A stretch of 64,000 bases of DNA from contig CAIXFN010000028.1 in NCBI GenBank assembly GCA_903918755.1, positions 62,001-126,000 of the forward strand. Direction: 5' to 3'. Below the pieces are notes generated by a model, which saw only the letters and a program-made list of their open reading frames with translations, was not told the DNA's origin and did not search any database. Both the position numbers and the translations under genes were made by a program. The number at the start of each line of letters is the position of its first letter. Position 1 is the first letter of the stretch. The DNA comes from an uncultured Pedosphaera sp. (GTDB lineage Bacteria; Verrucomicrobiota; Verrucomicrobiia; Limisphaerales; Pedosphaeraceae). Below, in pieces: positions 44,195 to 53,641 of this stretch.

Positions 44195-46504
44195 CTACGG
44201 CTTGGCCGGAGGGGCGTCGGCTTGGCGCGTGAGGGTGAAATCCAGCACCGCAAAGCCGTCGATCTGGAAATACTCCGTGACAATCTCCACGGTCTGGTCG
44301 GCCGCCAGCACCAACTCGGCCTTGTCCTTGGTCGGCCCGTGCCAGGTCCAGTTATCGATGAGGGGCCGGCCATCGACGCTCACGCGAACGCCGTCATCAC
44401 TTTGTGTCTCCAGCAGCCAGGTCCCTTTCGCCAGCGGCAGCCGGGTCCGGGCCAGCAGGCCGAAATGGTCCCGGCCCAACTTGGCAGAGCTCACGGCTTC
44501 GGGGAGGGCCAACTCCCCCGGTCCGCGCATGCCAAAGGGCAGCGACAATTCGTCCAATGGCACCGTCACCGCAGCGGGTGCAGTGGCCAGTTGATGATAG
44601 CCGGCCAGATTGGTGCGCGGATCCGTTGCCGGGGTCCATTTGAAAAAAGTCGTTTGCCAGCGGGTGGCCAGTAGGGTGCCAGAGCGTTCGGCCAGGAGCC
44701 GGGTCCCGGTTTTCACACGCAGGGTGTAGGGATGAACTCCCGGCGCCACCGCCGTGACGGCGATCCGCAATTCATCCGACTTCCCCGGCACCGGGGTGGG
44801 AACGGCCCGCACCTGGTCGCCGCTGATTTCGACGCGTGTCTCCGCGGCGGGCACTTTGAGCACTTCGTAATCCGCCTTGCCGCCGACGGATTGCACCAGG
44901 CGCACCAGCGGTTCGGCATGATCCCACGGGCCCCATTCGGTCATGATGATGTTCTGGCGACCGCGTAATTCCGCGCGGGCGCCCACGGGATGCTTTTTGC
45001 CGTAAACGGGATAAACCGGGAAGACCGCACCGGCCACTTTGCGGGCGTCATCGCGGGTCACCTGGTAGGCCGGTTCCGTGAGCAGTTCGCGCCCCACATT
45101 GACGAGTTGATTTGAGCCCAGCACCACTTCCCCGGGCCCGCGGAATTGGAACGCCAGGGTGTCGCCCGCAAACCGGTTGCCGGCGATCACCGAACCCGTT
45201 GAGGCATACCCGTTCGCCTTGGCCCAACCGCGCTTCTCAAAGTCGGGATTGGCGCCGCCCCAAAGATGCACCCCGCACCGGTTGCTGGTAAATGAGTTTT
45301 CGAAGACCAGGTTGTCCCCGCCATGGTCAATGTTGACACCGCCCCGTTCCAGCCCGTAGCCCATGTCACCGTTGGCGGTGAACTCATTGCCAGCGATGCG
45401 CGTTTCCCGGGAGTAGCCCGCCCAGACCCCGCAGATGGCATTCCCCACCACCCGGTTGCCCAGGTACTGGTTGCCGAAGGAAAACGTGTTCTCGATGCCA
45501 TGAGCCGCGGCATAAGAGAGATCATTACTAATGACGAGATTGTCCGAATTGCCGCGGCGGCGGTACCATTCCAGCGGATGCTCGCCCACCTCGCCGAGCG
45601 CCTCCCGCCCCGCAAAACCAAAGAAACCGTCACCGCCGTGAGTCACCGAATTTTCCGCAAAGACGTTCCGGTTGTTTTGCTCGAACACGAAAATGCCCGC
45701 GGAATCCTGGCCCCGGTTGTACACCCCGTGGCTGTAGCCGCGCATGCAAAAATCGAGCGCGTTGCGGCTGATTACGTTGCTGCTGCACCGCCAGAGGGCC
45801 ACGCCCCAGCCGGAATTGAAGGAGAAATCATTGTCATAGATTTTGGCGCCGGTCACGCGATCCAGGCACAAGGCATTCTGGCCATGGCGAACCAGCGAAT
45901 CGCGAACCGTCACCCCGGCCGATTCCTCGATATATAACGCGGAACCGTAGTTTTTCAGCCATTCATGTTCGTCGTTATTGTGACCGAAAAGCCAGTCGCC
46001 CCCATCCTCGGCCAGCGGGGTGGATTTCAGGTACGCCCGCCGGTTATCCGAGGCATCCGTTTTTTCCAAAGTCAGCCCATCCGCCTTGGTAGCCCATATT
46101 CCGCACCAAAAGCCGCTGATTTGCGCCCCGCGGATAGTGACGCTCGAGTGGCCGTTCAGCCGGATGCCGTACCCCCGGTATTCATCCGGCCGGTTGTCCT
46201 TCGGGGATCCCCGCAGGATCGAACCCGGCGCAAACTCGATTTCAATCCCGGCCGCGCCGATCTGGATAACCCCCGTTTCGTTGGTATCGCACAGAACCGT
46301 TCCCGGCGGAATCACGATTTGGCAGGACTGGGTGATAACGGTTCCGGGGGTCGTGATGCGCAGCAGGGGCAAATCTGCGGCGGCGGCTTCGTTAATCGCC
46401 AGCATTCCCAAGATGCCGGCCAGCGCAACGCCGCGGGTGGACTGCTTGGGGATAAACCGGATGAGTTGAAAAAAAGGGTGAGAAAATCTACCGGAGCACG
46501 TCAT
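44195..46504 (-). CDS. Right-handed beta-helix protein with C-terminal PA14 domain
   Basis: The 769-residue exported protein has many parallel beta-helix repeats of the NosD/CASH type (NVISRNALDFC, NVFAENSVTHGGDGFFG, NQYLGNRVVGNAICGVWAGYS reads as three turns). Such folds bind or cleave polysaccharides. The final about 150 residues form a PA14-like sugar-binding domain (LPLAKGTWLLETQSDDGVRV, DGRPLIDNWTWHGP). The start at 46504 was preferred because residues before it do not look like a leader. It probably acts on extracellular glycans, in line with the other secreted enzymes of the window. Confidence 0.78.
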   Translation of the reverse strand: MTCSGRFSHPFFQLIRFIPKQSTRGVALAGILGMLAINEAAAADLPLLRITTPGTVITQSCQIVIPPGTVLCDTNETGVIQIGAAGIEIEFAPGSILRGSPKDNRPDEYRGYGIRLNGHSSVTIRGAQISGFWCGIWATKADGLTLEKTDASDNRRAYLKSTPLAEDGGDWLFGHNNDEHEWLKNYGSALYIEESAGVTVRDSLVRHGQNALCLDRVTGAKIYDNDFSFNSGWGVALWRCSSNVISRNALDFCMRGYSHGVYNRGQDSAGIFVFEQNNRNVFAENSVTHGGDGFFGFAGREALGEVGEHPLEWYRRRGNSDNLVISNDLSYAAAHGIENTFSFGNQYLGNRVVGNAICGVWAGYSRETRIAGNEFTANGDMGYGLERGGVNIDHGGDNLVFENSFTSNRCGVHLWGGANPDFEKRGWAKANGYASTGSVIAGNRFAGDTLAFQFRGPGEVVLGSNQLVNVGRELLTEPAYQVTRDDARKVAGAVFPVYPVYGKKHPVGARAELRGRQNIIMTEWGPWDHAEPLVRLVQSVGGKADYEVLKVPAAETRVEISGDQVRAVPTPVPGKSDELRIAVTAVAPGVHPYTLRVKTGTRLLAERSGTLLATRWQTTFFKWTPATDPRTNLAGYHQLATAPAAVTVPLDELSLPFGMRGPGELALPEAVSSAKLGRDHFGLLARTRLPLAKGTWLLETQSDDGVRVSVDGRPLIDNWTWHGPTKDKAELVLAADQTVEIVTEYFQIDGFAVLDFTLTRQADAPPAKP

Positions 46505-46546
46505 GGTAGAATCCTGCCAGAACCTGGCTCCTTCCGCCAAACAATA

Positions 46547-47410
46547 TCAAGGATCCGTTACCAGAACGACGCGAAAGCCCACGTAGGCGCTCCGGCTTCG
46601 CGCCACGGATTGACCACGGGCGGCCGAACGACAATAGCTGGCCGGAGCATCCCAAAAGCCGCCGCGGAATTTGCGCAACGGTTCCCGGGGGCGTCGCCCC
46701 GGACTGCGTCCGGGGTCACTGACCGACGGATCCAGTCCGTCCTGACACCATTCCGCGACATTGCCATGCATATCGTACAAGCCCCAAGGATTGGGCAGCT
46801 TCAGTCCCACGGGATGCGTCATTCCGCCACTATTCGCGGCATACCAGGCGTAATCAGCCAGCCGACTGTAGCCGGGATCATCGCCGTAACTGAAAGTATT
46901 GGTGGTACCGGCGCGGCACGCATATTCCCGCTCCGCCTCGGTCGGTAGTCGGTAGGCCGCGTTCGTGGCGATCCGCCCGGCGGCCCGTTCACGCCGGGTC
47001 AAAAGTGCGCAATAATTCGTGGCGTCACCCCAACTTACCCCTTCCACGGGGCGGCTCAAATCTCCGGCAAAGTAGCTGGGATTGGTCCCCATCACCGCCA
47101 GATATTCCCCTTGAGTCACCGGGTATTTGCCCAGCCCAAATCCCCGTCCGATCGTTACCGAGGTGGGCGCTCCCTCCTTGGGTGAGCGGTCCGGCTCATT
47201 GGCAGGACTGCCCATCCGAAAAGTTCCCGGCGGGAGGAAGACTAAGTTGGTCGGCGCTGGGAGAGCGATGGGTGCCAGATTGGTCGTCGGCGTCTGGGCC
47301 CAACCAGGAGACCCATTTACCAGAGCCATCCAGCCCAAGAGCATGAGCCAACTGATGTGAAGTGGTCTTCGCGTGCGCCGATATTCGCCGCAAGAAGCCC
47401 GACTTGTCAA
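46547..47410 (-). CDS. Formylglycine-generating-enzyme (FGE-sulfatase) fold protein
   Basis: The 287-residue secreted protein shows the SUMF1/FGE-sulfatase pattern: LVFLPPGTFRMGSPANEPDR, GLGKYPVTQGEYLAVMG, PVEGVSWGDATNYCALLT, YRLPTEAEREYACRAGT, LYDMHGNVAEWCQD and RGGFWDAPASYCRSAARG. True FGE needs a catalytic Cys pair near the end; here only ASYCRSA is evident, so it may be a ligand-binding or other SUMF1-fold member. It lies 42 bp before the beta-helix gene on the same strand and may be co-transcribed. No sulfatase gene of the classical CxPxR type is adjacent. Confidence 0.85.
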   Translation of the reverse strand: MTSRASCGEYRRTRRPLHISWLMLLGWMALVNGSPGWAQTPTTNLAPIALPAPTNLVFLPPGTFRMGSPANEPDRSPKEGAPTSVTIGRGFGLGKYPVTQGEYLAVMGTNPSYFAGDLSRPVEGVSWGDATNYCALLTRRERAAGRIATNAAYRLPTEAEREYACRAGTTNTFSYGDDPGYSRLADYAWYAANSGGMTHPVGLKLPNPWGLYDMHGNVAEWCQDGLDPSVSDPGRSPGRRPREPLRKFRGGFWDAPASYCRSAARGQSVARSRSAYVGFRVVLVTDP

Positions 47411-47456
47411 CCGGACCGGCTGAGGTTAGCGTCCTCTTTAACTAACAGCCAAGCCT

Positions 47457-49766
47457 ATGCGCTATCACCGAGTTTTGTTGACGGTCCTGCTCTTTGCTGT
47501 CACCGCCCGACTCGTCGCCGGGGCCGAGCCAAAACTGGCCGTCGTTTCCAAGGTGGAATGGCAACCTTTCAGCGCGCAAATCCGGCGCCTGATCGAGGCA
47601 ACCGATTACCTGGGAGTTCCCCTGCAACCCGCGGACCGGGATAAACTGGAGCAACTGCTCACCACGGGAAAGGACGCGGCTGACAGCGAAGCGGCGCAAG
47701 CCATCCTGGATGCATATTGTCTTTTGGGGGTGGACATCAATCCGGAATCACGGGTGAAAGTAGCGCCGGGTCGGGCAAAACCAGAACTGGTGGAGCAAGG
47801 TTGGCGGACATTTTTGGTGAAGGTGCAGAACGAAGCCGGGGTCACGGCCGAATTGCAGGTGGTGAGTCCCCAGGCCCGGTCCGGGTTCTCCGGCGGCTCA
47901 TATAGCACCCGGTCCGACCATTATTTCCGCGGGCGAACCGCATCCGCCCCGGCGGATCCGTGGCTCGACCTGCAACTGAACAACAGCGCGCCCTTGAAAC
48001 GGGAATTGGACGGCTCGGCGCTGGAATACCATTTGCTCCAGCTTTACAGCCGGGATACCGGACAACGGGAGGCCAAACTGCAGTTCAACGTCGGCCAGGG
48101 CTCGCAGGACATCGGCTTCCGGAATGACGCGGACATCCTCTTCACGGCCCGGCCGAGCCGGATGGTGAAACTGCGGGTCCGGGATGAAAACGACCGCCCC
48201 ACCACCGCCGCGTTCATCATCCGGGACCGGCAGGGCAATATCCACCCATCCCTCGCGAAACGGCTGGCGCCGGATTTCAGCTTTCATCCGCAAATTTATC
48301 GCGCCGATGGCGAATCACTGCGCCTGCCCGACGGAGTTTACACCGTGGAGTGCGCGCGGGGACCGGAATCCCAAGGGCGCACGCAAACGCTGACGGTGGA
48401 CGGCCAGCACCACGAATTTTCCTTCCGCGTGGAACGCTGGATTGATCCCGCACTATCCGGCTGGTGGTCGGGGGATCATCATATCCATGCCGCAGGTTGC
48501 GCGCATTACACCAAACCCTCCGAGGGGGTGCTGGCGGGAGATATGATGCGGCATTGCCTGGGGGAGGACTTGAAAATCGGGGCGAACCTGACCTGGGGAC
48601 CCTGTTTTGATTTCCAGAAGCAGTTCTTCACCGGCCAGATCGACAAGGTTTCCCAATACCCGTACCTGCTGCGTTACGACGTGGAGGTCTCGGGCTTTGG
48701 CTCCCACAATTCCGGGCACCTCTGCCTGTTGCGGTTGCGGGAGCAAATGTATCCCGGCGGCGAATCGAAGGATCATTGGCCCACCGAGGGCCTGAACACG
48801 TTACGGTGGGCGAAGCGACAGGGAGCCGTGGTGGGTCCCGCTCATTCCGGCTGGGGACTGGAAGTGGCGACCGCCGAACTGCCCAATTACGTCGTGCCAC
48901 CGTTCAACGGCATCGGCGCCAACGAATACATTGTGGATGTCACCCATCTCGTCCCCGGGCCGGGCGGCGAATTGGTCCCGGCAGTGGACTTCATGTCCAC
49001 GGTGGATACGCCGTACGTTTGGGAGTTGAACATGTGGTACCACACCCTGAACGCGGGCTTTCGCACCCGCATCAGTGGCGAAACCGATTTTCCCTGCATC
49101 TACGGCGAACGCGTGGGCCTGGGTCGCTCGTATGTGAAACTCGAGGGCAAGCTGGACTATGACCAATGGTGCGAAGGCATTCGGCAGGGGCGCAATTACG
49201 TCGGGGATGGCCGCAGTCACCTCATGGATTTTCGCGCGAACGATGTGCTCATGGGGTTCAACGGCAGCGAACTCCGGCTCGCGGCCCCCGGGGAAATCAC
49301 CCTCACAGCGAATGTCGCCGCCCGGTTGAATGATCAACCCAATCCGCAAATCAAAGCCCTGCCCTACGATCAGAAGCCGTATTGGGCTGTGGAACGCGCC
49401 CGCATCGCGGGAACGGGGCGCGTGCCGGTGGAGGTGATTGTAAACGGTTACCCGGTCAGCCGCACCGAGATCGACGCCGACGGCCGCGTCACGGCCCAAA
49501 CTTTCTCCGTCAAAATTACCCGCAGTAGTTGGGTGGCCCTCCGCATTCTCCCTTCCTCCCATACCAATCCGATCTTCGTCCTGGTGGATGGGCAACCTAT
49601 TCGCGCTGCCAAGCGCAGCGTGGAGTGGTGCCTGCAGGGCGTGGACCGGTGCTGGTCGCAAAAGGAGCGCTTTCTCAAGCCTGCGGAGTTGGCGGGCGCC
49701 CGGGCGGATTATGAACATGCGCGCCAGGTTTACCGCCAGCGGATCAGCGAATGCGCGACGGATTAG
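47457..49766 (+). CDS. CehA/McbA-type PHP metallohydrolase, secreted
   Basis: The 769-residue protein has a signal peptide (VLLTVLLFAVTARLVAG) and an N-terminal Ig/beta region (about 75-325). A PHP-type catalytic core follows, starting SGWWSGDHHIHAAGCAH with the metal-binding H-x-H. Later come GSHNSGHLCLL and GAVVGPAHSGWG with further His ligands. CehA-like enzymes hydrolyse esters, carbamates or phosphoesters with divalent metals. The substrate is unknown. It is monocistronic, divergent from the FGE-fold gene with a 46-bp spacer. Confidence 0.8.
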   Translation: MRYHRVLLTVLLFAVTARLVAGAEPKLAVVSKVEWQPFSAQIRRLIEATDYLGVPLQPADRDKLEQLLTTGKDAADSEAAQAILDAYCLLGVDINPESRVKVAPGRAKPELVEQGWRTFLVKVQNEAGVTAELQVVSPQARSGFSGGSYSTRSDHYFRGRTASAPADPWLDLQLNNSAPLKRELDGSALEYHLLQLYSRDTGQREAKLQFNVGQGSQDIGFRNDADILFTARPSRMVKLRVRDENDRPTTAAFIIRDRQGNIHPSLAKRLAPDFSFHPQIYRADGESLRLPDGVYTVECARGPESQGRTQTLTVDGQHHEFSFRVERWIDPALSGWWSGDHHIHAAGCAHYTKPSEGVLAGDMMRHCLGEDLKIGANLTWGPCFDFQKQFFTGQIDKVSQYPYLLRYDVEVSGFGSHNSGHLCLLRLREQMYPGGESKDHWPTEGLNTLRWAKRQGAVVGPAHSGWGLEVATAELPNYVVPPFNGIGANEYIVDVTHLVPGPGGELVPAVDFMSTVDTPYVWELNMWYHTLNAGFRTRISGETDFPCIYGERVGLGRSYVKLEGKLDYDQWCEGIRQGRNYVGDGRSHLMDFRANDVLMGFNGSELRLAAPGEITLTANVAARLNDQPNPQIKALPYDQKPYWAVERARIAGTGRVPVEVIVNGYPVSRTEIDADGRVTAQTFSVKITRSSWVALRILPSSHTNPIFVLVDGQPIRAAKRSVEWCLQGVDRCWSQKERFLKPAELAGARADYEHARQVYRQRISECATD

Positions 49767-49994
49767 CGGTAGGCGAATCCTCCCCGCGCGCGTTTTTACT
49801 ACCCGCCTGCGGCGCAGCAATTGGCAAATTCGGGTTAGCCGCCCCCGCCGGAGAAGCGCAAATTGACTCCAGCTTATGGGTGAATCAGGCTCGCAATCAT
49901 CGGCCCGCGCCAGCGTCCTTCCGGCATGCATTCCGGAGGGTCGGCTGGCGGTGTGGCCGGCGGGCCAATGATTCCCCCGGCCTACTTTTACCTT

Positions 49995-51437
49995 ATGAGC
50001 CATCCCCAGCCCCGCCCCTCCGTCAGCTATAGCTTTGTCATTCGGCTGAGTTATCCCAACCGCATCGGCATGTTCGCCAAACTTACCCAGGTCATCGGCC
50101 GCGAAGGCGGTGATCTCGGCGCGGTGGACATTGTCAATCCCGATGCCAAACGCATGACCCGGGACATCACCGTTCGCGCGCGGGATGAGGCGCACATGGA
50201 GACCATTGTCGCCGCGATCCACAAGATCAAGGACGTGACCGTGGCCCACGTCTCCGACCAGGTGTTCCTATTGCACCTGGGGGGCAAGATTTCCATCCAG
50301 AACAAGGTGCAGGTCACCACGCGGGAATCCCTGTCCATGGCGTACACCCCCGGGGTCGCGCGGGTATGCACCGCCATCGCGGAGAAAAAATCCAAGGCCT
50401 GGCAGCTCACCATCAAGGGCAACTCCGTGGCCGTCATCAGCGACGGCTCGGCGGTGCTGGGTCTGGGAAACATTGGTCCGGAAGCCGCGATGCCGGTCAT
50501 GGAAGGCAAAGCGATGCTCTTCAAGGAATTTGGCGGCATTGACGCCTACCCGATCTGCCTGAACACGCAGGATACCGAGGAAATTATCAAGACCGTGGCC
50601 AACCTTTGCGTGGGCTTTGGCGGGGTCAATTTGGAGGACATTTCCGCCCCGCGCTGCTTCGAGATCGAGGAGCGCCTGCAGGCCATGCTGGACATCCCCA
50701 TTTTCCATGACGACCAGCATGGCACGGCCGTGGTCGCCCTCGCCGCCCTCATGAATGCCGCGCGCCTGGCCGCCAAGCCGCTGGCGGGAATGCGGGTGGT
50801 GATTCTGGGGGCGGGAGCCGCCGGTACCGCCATCGCGGTGATGCTGTCCAACGCGGGCATCAAAGACATCGTGGTGTGCGATCGCCAGGGCATTCTAAAC
50901 GGCAAGACCCGCACCGATCTGAACCCGGCGAAAGTCAAACTCGCCGCCGCCACCAATCCCCGCGGGCTAAGCGGGAGCGTGGAGGTGGCCCTCAAAAAAG
51001 CCAACGTCCTGATCGGGGTTTCTGGTCCGGCATTGATTGAGGCAAAATCGCTCAAACTCATGGCTCCCAAGCCGATCGTTTTCGCGCTGGCCAATCCCAT
51101 TCCCGAAATCATGCCGGAGGAAGCGGCGGAAACGGCCTGGATCGTGGCCACGGGCCGGAGCGATTACCCCAACCAGATCAACAATGTGCTCGCCTTCCCC
51201 GGCATCTTTCGGGGCGCGCTGGATGTCCGCGCCAGCCGCGTCAACGAAGCGATGAAACTGGCCGCGGCCGAAGCCATCGCGAGTTGTATTTCTCCGAAGG
51301 AACTGAGTCCGGAATACATCATTCCCAGCGTGTTTAACCGCGACGTGGCCAAACGCGTCGCCGCCGCGGTCACGGCTGCCGCCATCAAGACCGGGGTGGC
51401 CCGGAAAGGCGCGGGCGGCAAAGCGCCGAAGGGATAA
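49995..51437 (+). CDS. NAD(P)-dependent malic enzyme with N-terminal ACT domain
   Basis: Malic enzyme oxidatively decarboxylates malate to pyruvate. The first about 85 residues form an ACT domain (SFVIRLSYPNRIGMFAKLTQ), probably an allosteric sensor. The catalytic part has YTPGVARVC, DGSAVLGLGNIGPEAAMPVMEGK, PIFHDDQHGTA and the Rossmann motif VILGAGAAGTAIA, all typical of the short bacterial (MaeB-like) type. There is no phosphotransacetylase domain. I chose the start at 49995 because the 23 codons upstream are not homologous. It is monocistronic. Confidence 0.93.
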   Translation: MSHPQPRPSVSYSFVIRLSYPNRIGMFAKLTQVIGREGGDLGAVDIVNPDAKRMTRDITVRARDEAHMETIVAAIHKIKDVTVAHVSDQVFLLHLGGKISIQNKVQVTTRESLSMAYTPGVARVCTAIAEKKSKAWQLTIKGNSVAVISDGSAVLGLGNIGPEAAMPVMEGKAMLFKEFGGIDAYPICLNTQDTEEIIKTVANLCVGFGGVNLEDISAPRCFEIEERLQAMLDIPIFHDDQHGTAVVALAALMNAARLAAKPLAGMRVVILGAGAAGTAIAVMLSNAGIKDIVVCDRQGILNGKTRTDLNPAKVKLAAATNPRGLSGSVEVALKKANVLIGVSGPALIEAKSLKLMAPKPIVFALANPIPEIMPEEAAETAWIVATGRSDYPNQINNVLAFPGIFRGALDVRASRVNEAMKLAAAEAIASCISPKELSPEYIIPSVFNRDVAKRVAAAVTAAAIKTGVARKGAGGKAPKG

Positions 51438-51519
51438 GGCACGGTGGCGGGCGGGCGGTGGCGGAGCGGACTTAGGGCTGGCTTCAGCAGCAGCCTTTGG
51501 CTAGGCTGGGGCACCGATT

Positions 51520-52452
51520 ATGATCACGGAACACGCGAGTGAGTGGCTCGGAAAACCGGTCAAATTGTTTGATCCGGTGAAGGCGGCCGACAAAGCCTTG
51601 GATTGTGCGGGCACCATTTACCGGCTGGCGCTGGGGTGGGATTCCAAACTGGATTTCCCGGCTTTGTTCGCGGAGTTTCTCAATCAGCCGAACGTGGCAG
51701 AGACAAAAGCCCTCATCATCGGGCATTTCTTCAAAGAGTCCCCCGCCGACGGCGGGGAAGAGGTGGTGGAGTTGCTCGTTTCCGCCCGAACGAAACTGCC
51801 CCTCCTGCAGGGGATCTTCATCGGCGACCTCATCTCGGAGGAGTGCGAAGTCTCCTGGATCGAGCTGACGGATGTCTCCCCGCTGTTCACGGCTTACCCC
51901 CAACTGGAACATCTGCGTCTGCGCGGCACCGGCCAACTCAGCCTGGGCCGGCGTTGCGCCCATGATAAATTGAAATCGTTGACCATCGAAACCGGTGGTT
52001 TGCCGCCGGCCTTGTGGCAGGAAGTTCTCGCCGCCCAGTTGCCGGCCCTGGAAACCTTGGAACTTTGGTTGGGAACCTCCATGTATGGGGGTGACGTCAC
52101 GCTGGCCGATTTGGAACCGTTGTTGCAGGGCCGCCGCTTTCCCGCCCTCCGCCACCTCGGCTTGCGAAATAGCGAAATCGCGGATCAGATCGCCGCCGCC
52201 CTGCCTCAAGCCAGAGTGCTGGAGCAATTGCAGACTCTGGACCTGTCGCTGGGCACGCTCGGCGACGAGGGTGGTCAGGCGCTGCTCGACAATCCAGCCC
52301 TTCGCCACTTGCAAATGCTTGATCTGCACCGGCATTTCCTGTCCAACGCAATGATGACCGCGTTGCAGAAAGCTTATCCCAGCGTCGATTTGGCGGATCC
52401 CCAAAACAGCAAGACCGATTCGGATGACCGTTACGTCGCGGTCGGTGAATAA
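51520..52452 (+). CDS. STM4015-family leucine-rich-repeat-like protein
   Basis: The 310-residue protein resembles the STM4015 family: an N-terminal AIIF-type start (KLFDPVKAADKALDCAGTIY) and repeated LRR-like turns (YPQLEHLRLRGTGQLSLGR, LPALETLELWLGTSMYGG, FPALRHLGLRNSEIADQIA, LEQLQTLDLSLGTLGDEGG). LRRs bind proteins, so it may hold the peptide or protein substrate for the modifying enzymes encoded next to it. It overlaps the STM4014-like ATP-grasp gene by 29 nt, so the two are coupled. Confidence 0.8.
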   Translation: MITEHASEWLGKPVKLFDPVKAADKALDCAGTIYRLALGWDSKLDFPALFAEFLNQPNVAETKALIIGHFFKESPADGGEEVVELLVSARTKLPLLQGIFIGDLISEECEVSWIELTDVSPLFTAYPQLEHLRLRGTGQLSLGRRCAHDKLKSLTIETGGLPPALWQEVLAAQLPALETLELWLGTSMYGGDVTLADLEPLLQGRRFPALRHLGLRNSEIADQIAAALPQARVLEQLQTLDLSLGTLGDEGGQALLDNPALRHLQMLDLHRHFLSNAMMTALQKAYPSVDLADPQNSKTDSDDRYVAVGE

Positions 52453-53641
52453 GCCCGGATCAGCGGAATTTGGATTGTTCTGCAATCCGGAATCCCGCCG
52501 GGTCGAAGGATTCAGCCAGGCGCTCGGCCGCACGCTTCGGCAACACCCGCAACTGATCCCCTGGCAGTGGGTCCTGGAAGGGAGGCCGTGGGAGGAGTTG
52601 CTCCAACAGCGGCCCAATTACTTGCGGTTGGAATCTCCCGGCCGAAATTGGACCATCGAACAGCAACTGTTGGTGCGGGGCGCGGACCTGGCCGACGAGG
52701 AATCCGCCAACGGCTGGCGTCGCCTCCCGGCTGCCGCAGCTTCGGCCCTGGCCAATGATCCCGGGCGTCTACTGCCCCTGCGCCAATGGTTTCTTGCCTG
52801 GCGGCGGATTCTGCTCGGGTTGGCGGACTGGGCGAAGCGACTCGGCCTGGATTCCAACTGGCTCTGCCCACCCGCCGATGTGATCTGCCAGTTCGACAAA
52901 CCGGCGTGTCAAAAGGAATTGGAAAAGGCCGGGTTGCCCGTTCCGCCGGCCCTTGGGGTACCGCGGAACTTCGATGAGCTTTGGGAAATGATGCGCCAAT
53001 CCGGCACCCGCCGGATCTTTCTAAAACCCGCCCACGGCTCTTCTGCCTCCGGCGTGGTGGCCTTCGAATCTCGTCGTACCGACCTCCAGGCCTTCTCCAC
53101 GGTTTCAATGATTTCGTCCAGCGATGGAACGCGCCTGTACAATCAACGCCGGATTCAGACTTATCGGGGGGCGCAAGCGGTCCGCCAATTGGTGGACGCG
53201 GTCTGTGCTGAACGTTGTCTGGCCCAAGTGTGGATTCCCAAGGCGGGACTTTCGGGCGGACCTTTTGATTTGCGGGTGGTCGTCATCGGAGGTCGGGCGC
53301 GGCAGGTAATGGTCCGGCTAGGAAAAGGTCCCATGACCAACTCCCAGTTGCTGGGTGGCAAGGGCGAAGTGGCCGTGGTCCGCGAGCGGATGGGCCCAGA
53401 AGCCTGGGAACGGATGCTCGCCCTGGGCGAACAGGCGATGACCAAGTGCTTCCCCGCAAGTCTTTATGCCGGTTTGGATATCTTGGTTGAGCCCGATTTC
53501 CGCACGGCCCGCATATTGGAAATCAACAGCTTCGGGGATCTGCTGCCCCGCCTGCTCCACGAAGGCCGCGACACTTATACCTGGGAAGTGGAAGCAGCGG
53601 TACGGCGCCGGAAGGTTCAGGTCTCCACCAAAGGGGCGTAA
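52424..53641 (+). CDS. STM4014-family ATP-grasp-like protein
   Basis: The 405-residue protein has the ATP-grasp layout. CQFDKPACQKELEKAGLPVPPALG is the start of the ATP-binding part, RIFLKPAHGSSASGVV carries the ATP-binding Lys and Gly-rich loop, FDLRVVVIGGRARQVMVRLG is the RxxV strand, and GLDILVEPDFRTARILEINSFGD holds metal-binding Asp/Glu-x-Asn. ATP-grasp enzymes join a carboxylate to an amine via acyl phosphate. Together with the radical SAM genes it suggests peptide or small-molecule modification. Its 3' end overlaps the convergent DUF6745 gene by 25 nt. Confidence 0.82.
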   Translation: MTVTSRSVNKPGSAEFGLFCNPESRRVEGFSQALGRTLRQHPQLIPWQWVLEGRPWEELLQQRPNYLRLESPGRNWTIEQQLLVRGADLADEESANGWRRLPAAAASALANDPGRLLPLRQWFLAWRRILLGLADWAKRLGLDSNWLCPPADVICQFDKPACQKELEKAGLPVPPALGVPRNFDELWEMMRQSGTRRIFLKPAHGSSASGVVAFESRRTDLQAFSTVSMISSSDGTRLYNQRRIQTYRGAQAVRQLVDAVCAERCLAQVWIPKAGLSGGPFDLRVVVIGGRARQVMVRLGKGPMTNSQLLGGKGEVAVVRERMGPEAWERMLALGEQAMTKCFPASLYAGLDILVEPDFRTARILEINSFGDLLPRLLHEGRDTYTWEVEAAVRRRKVQVSTKGA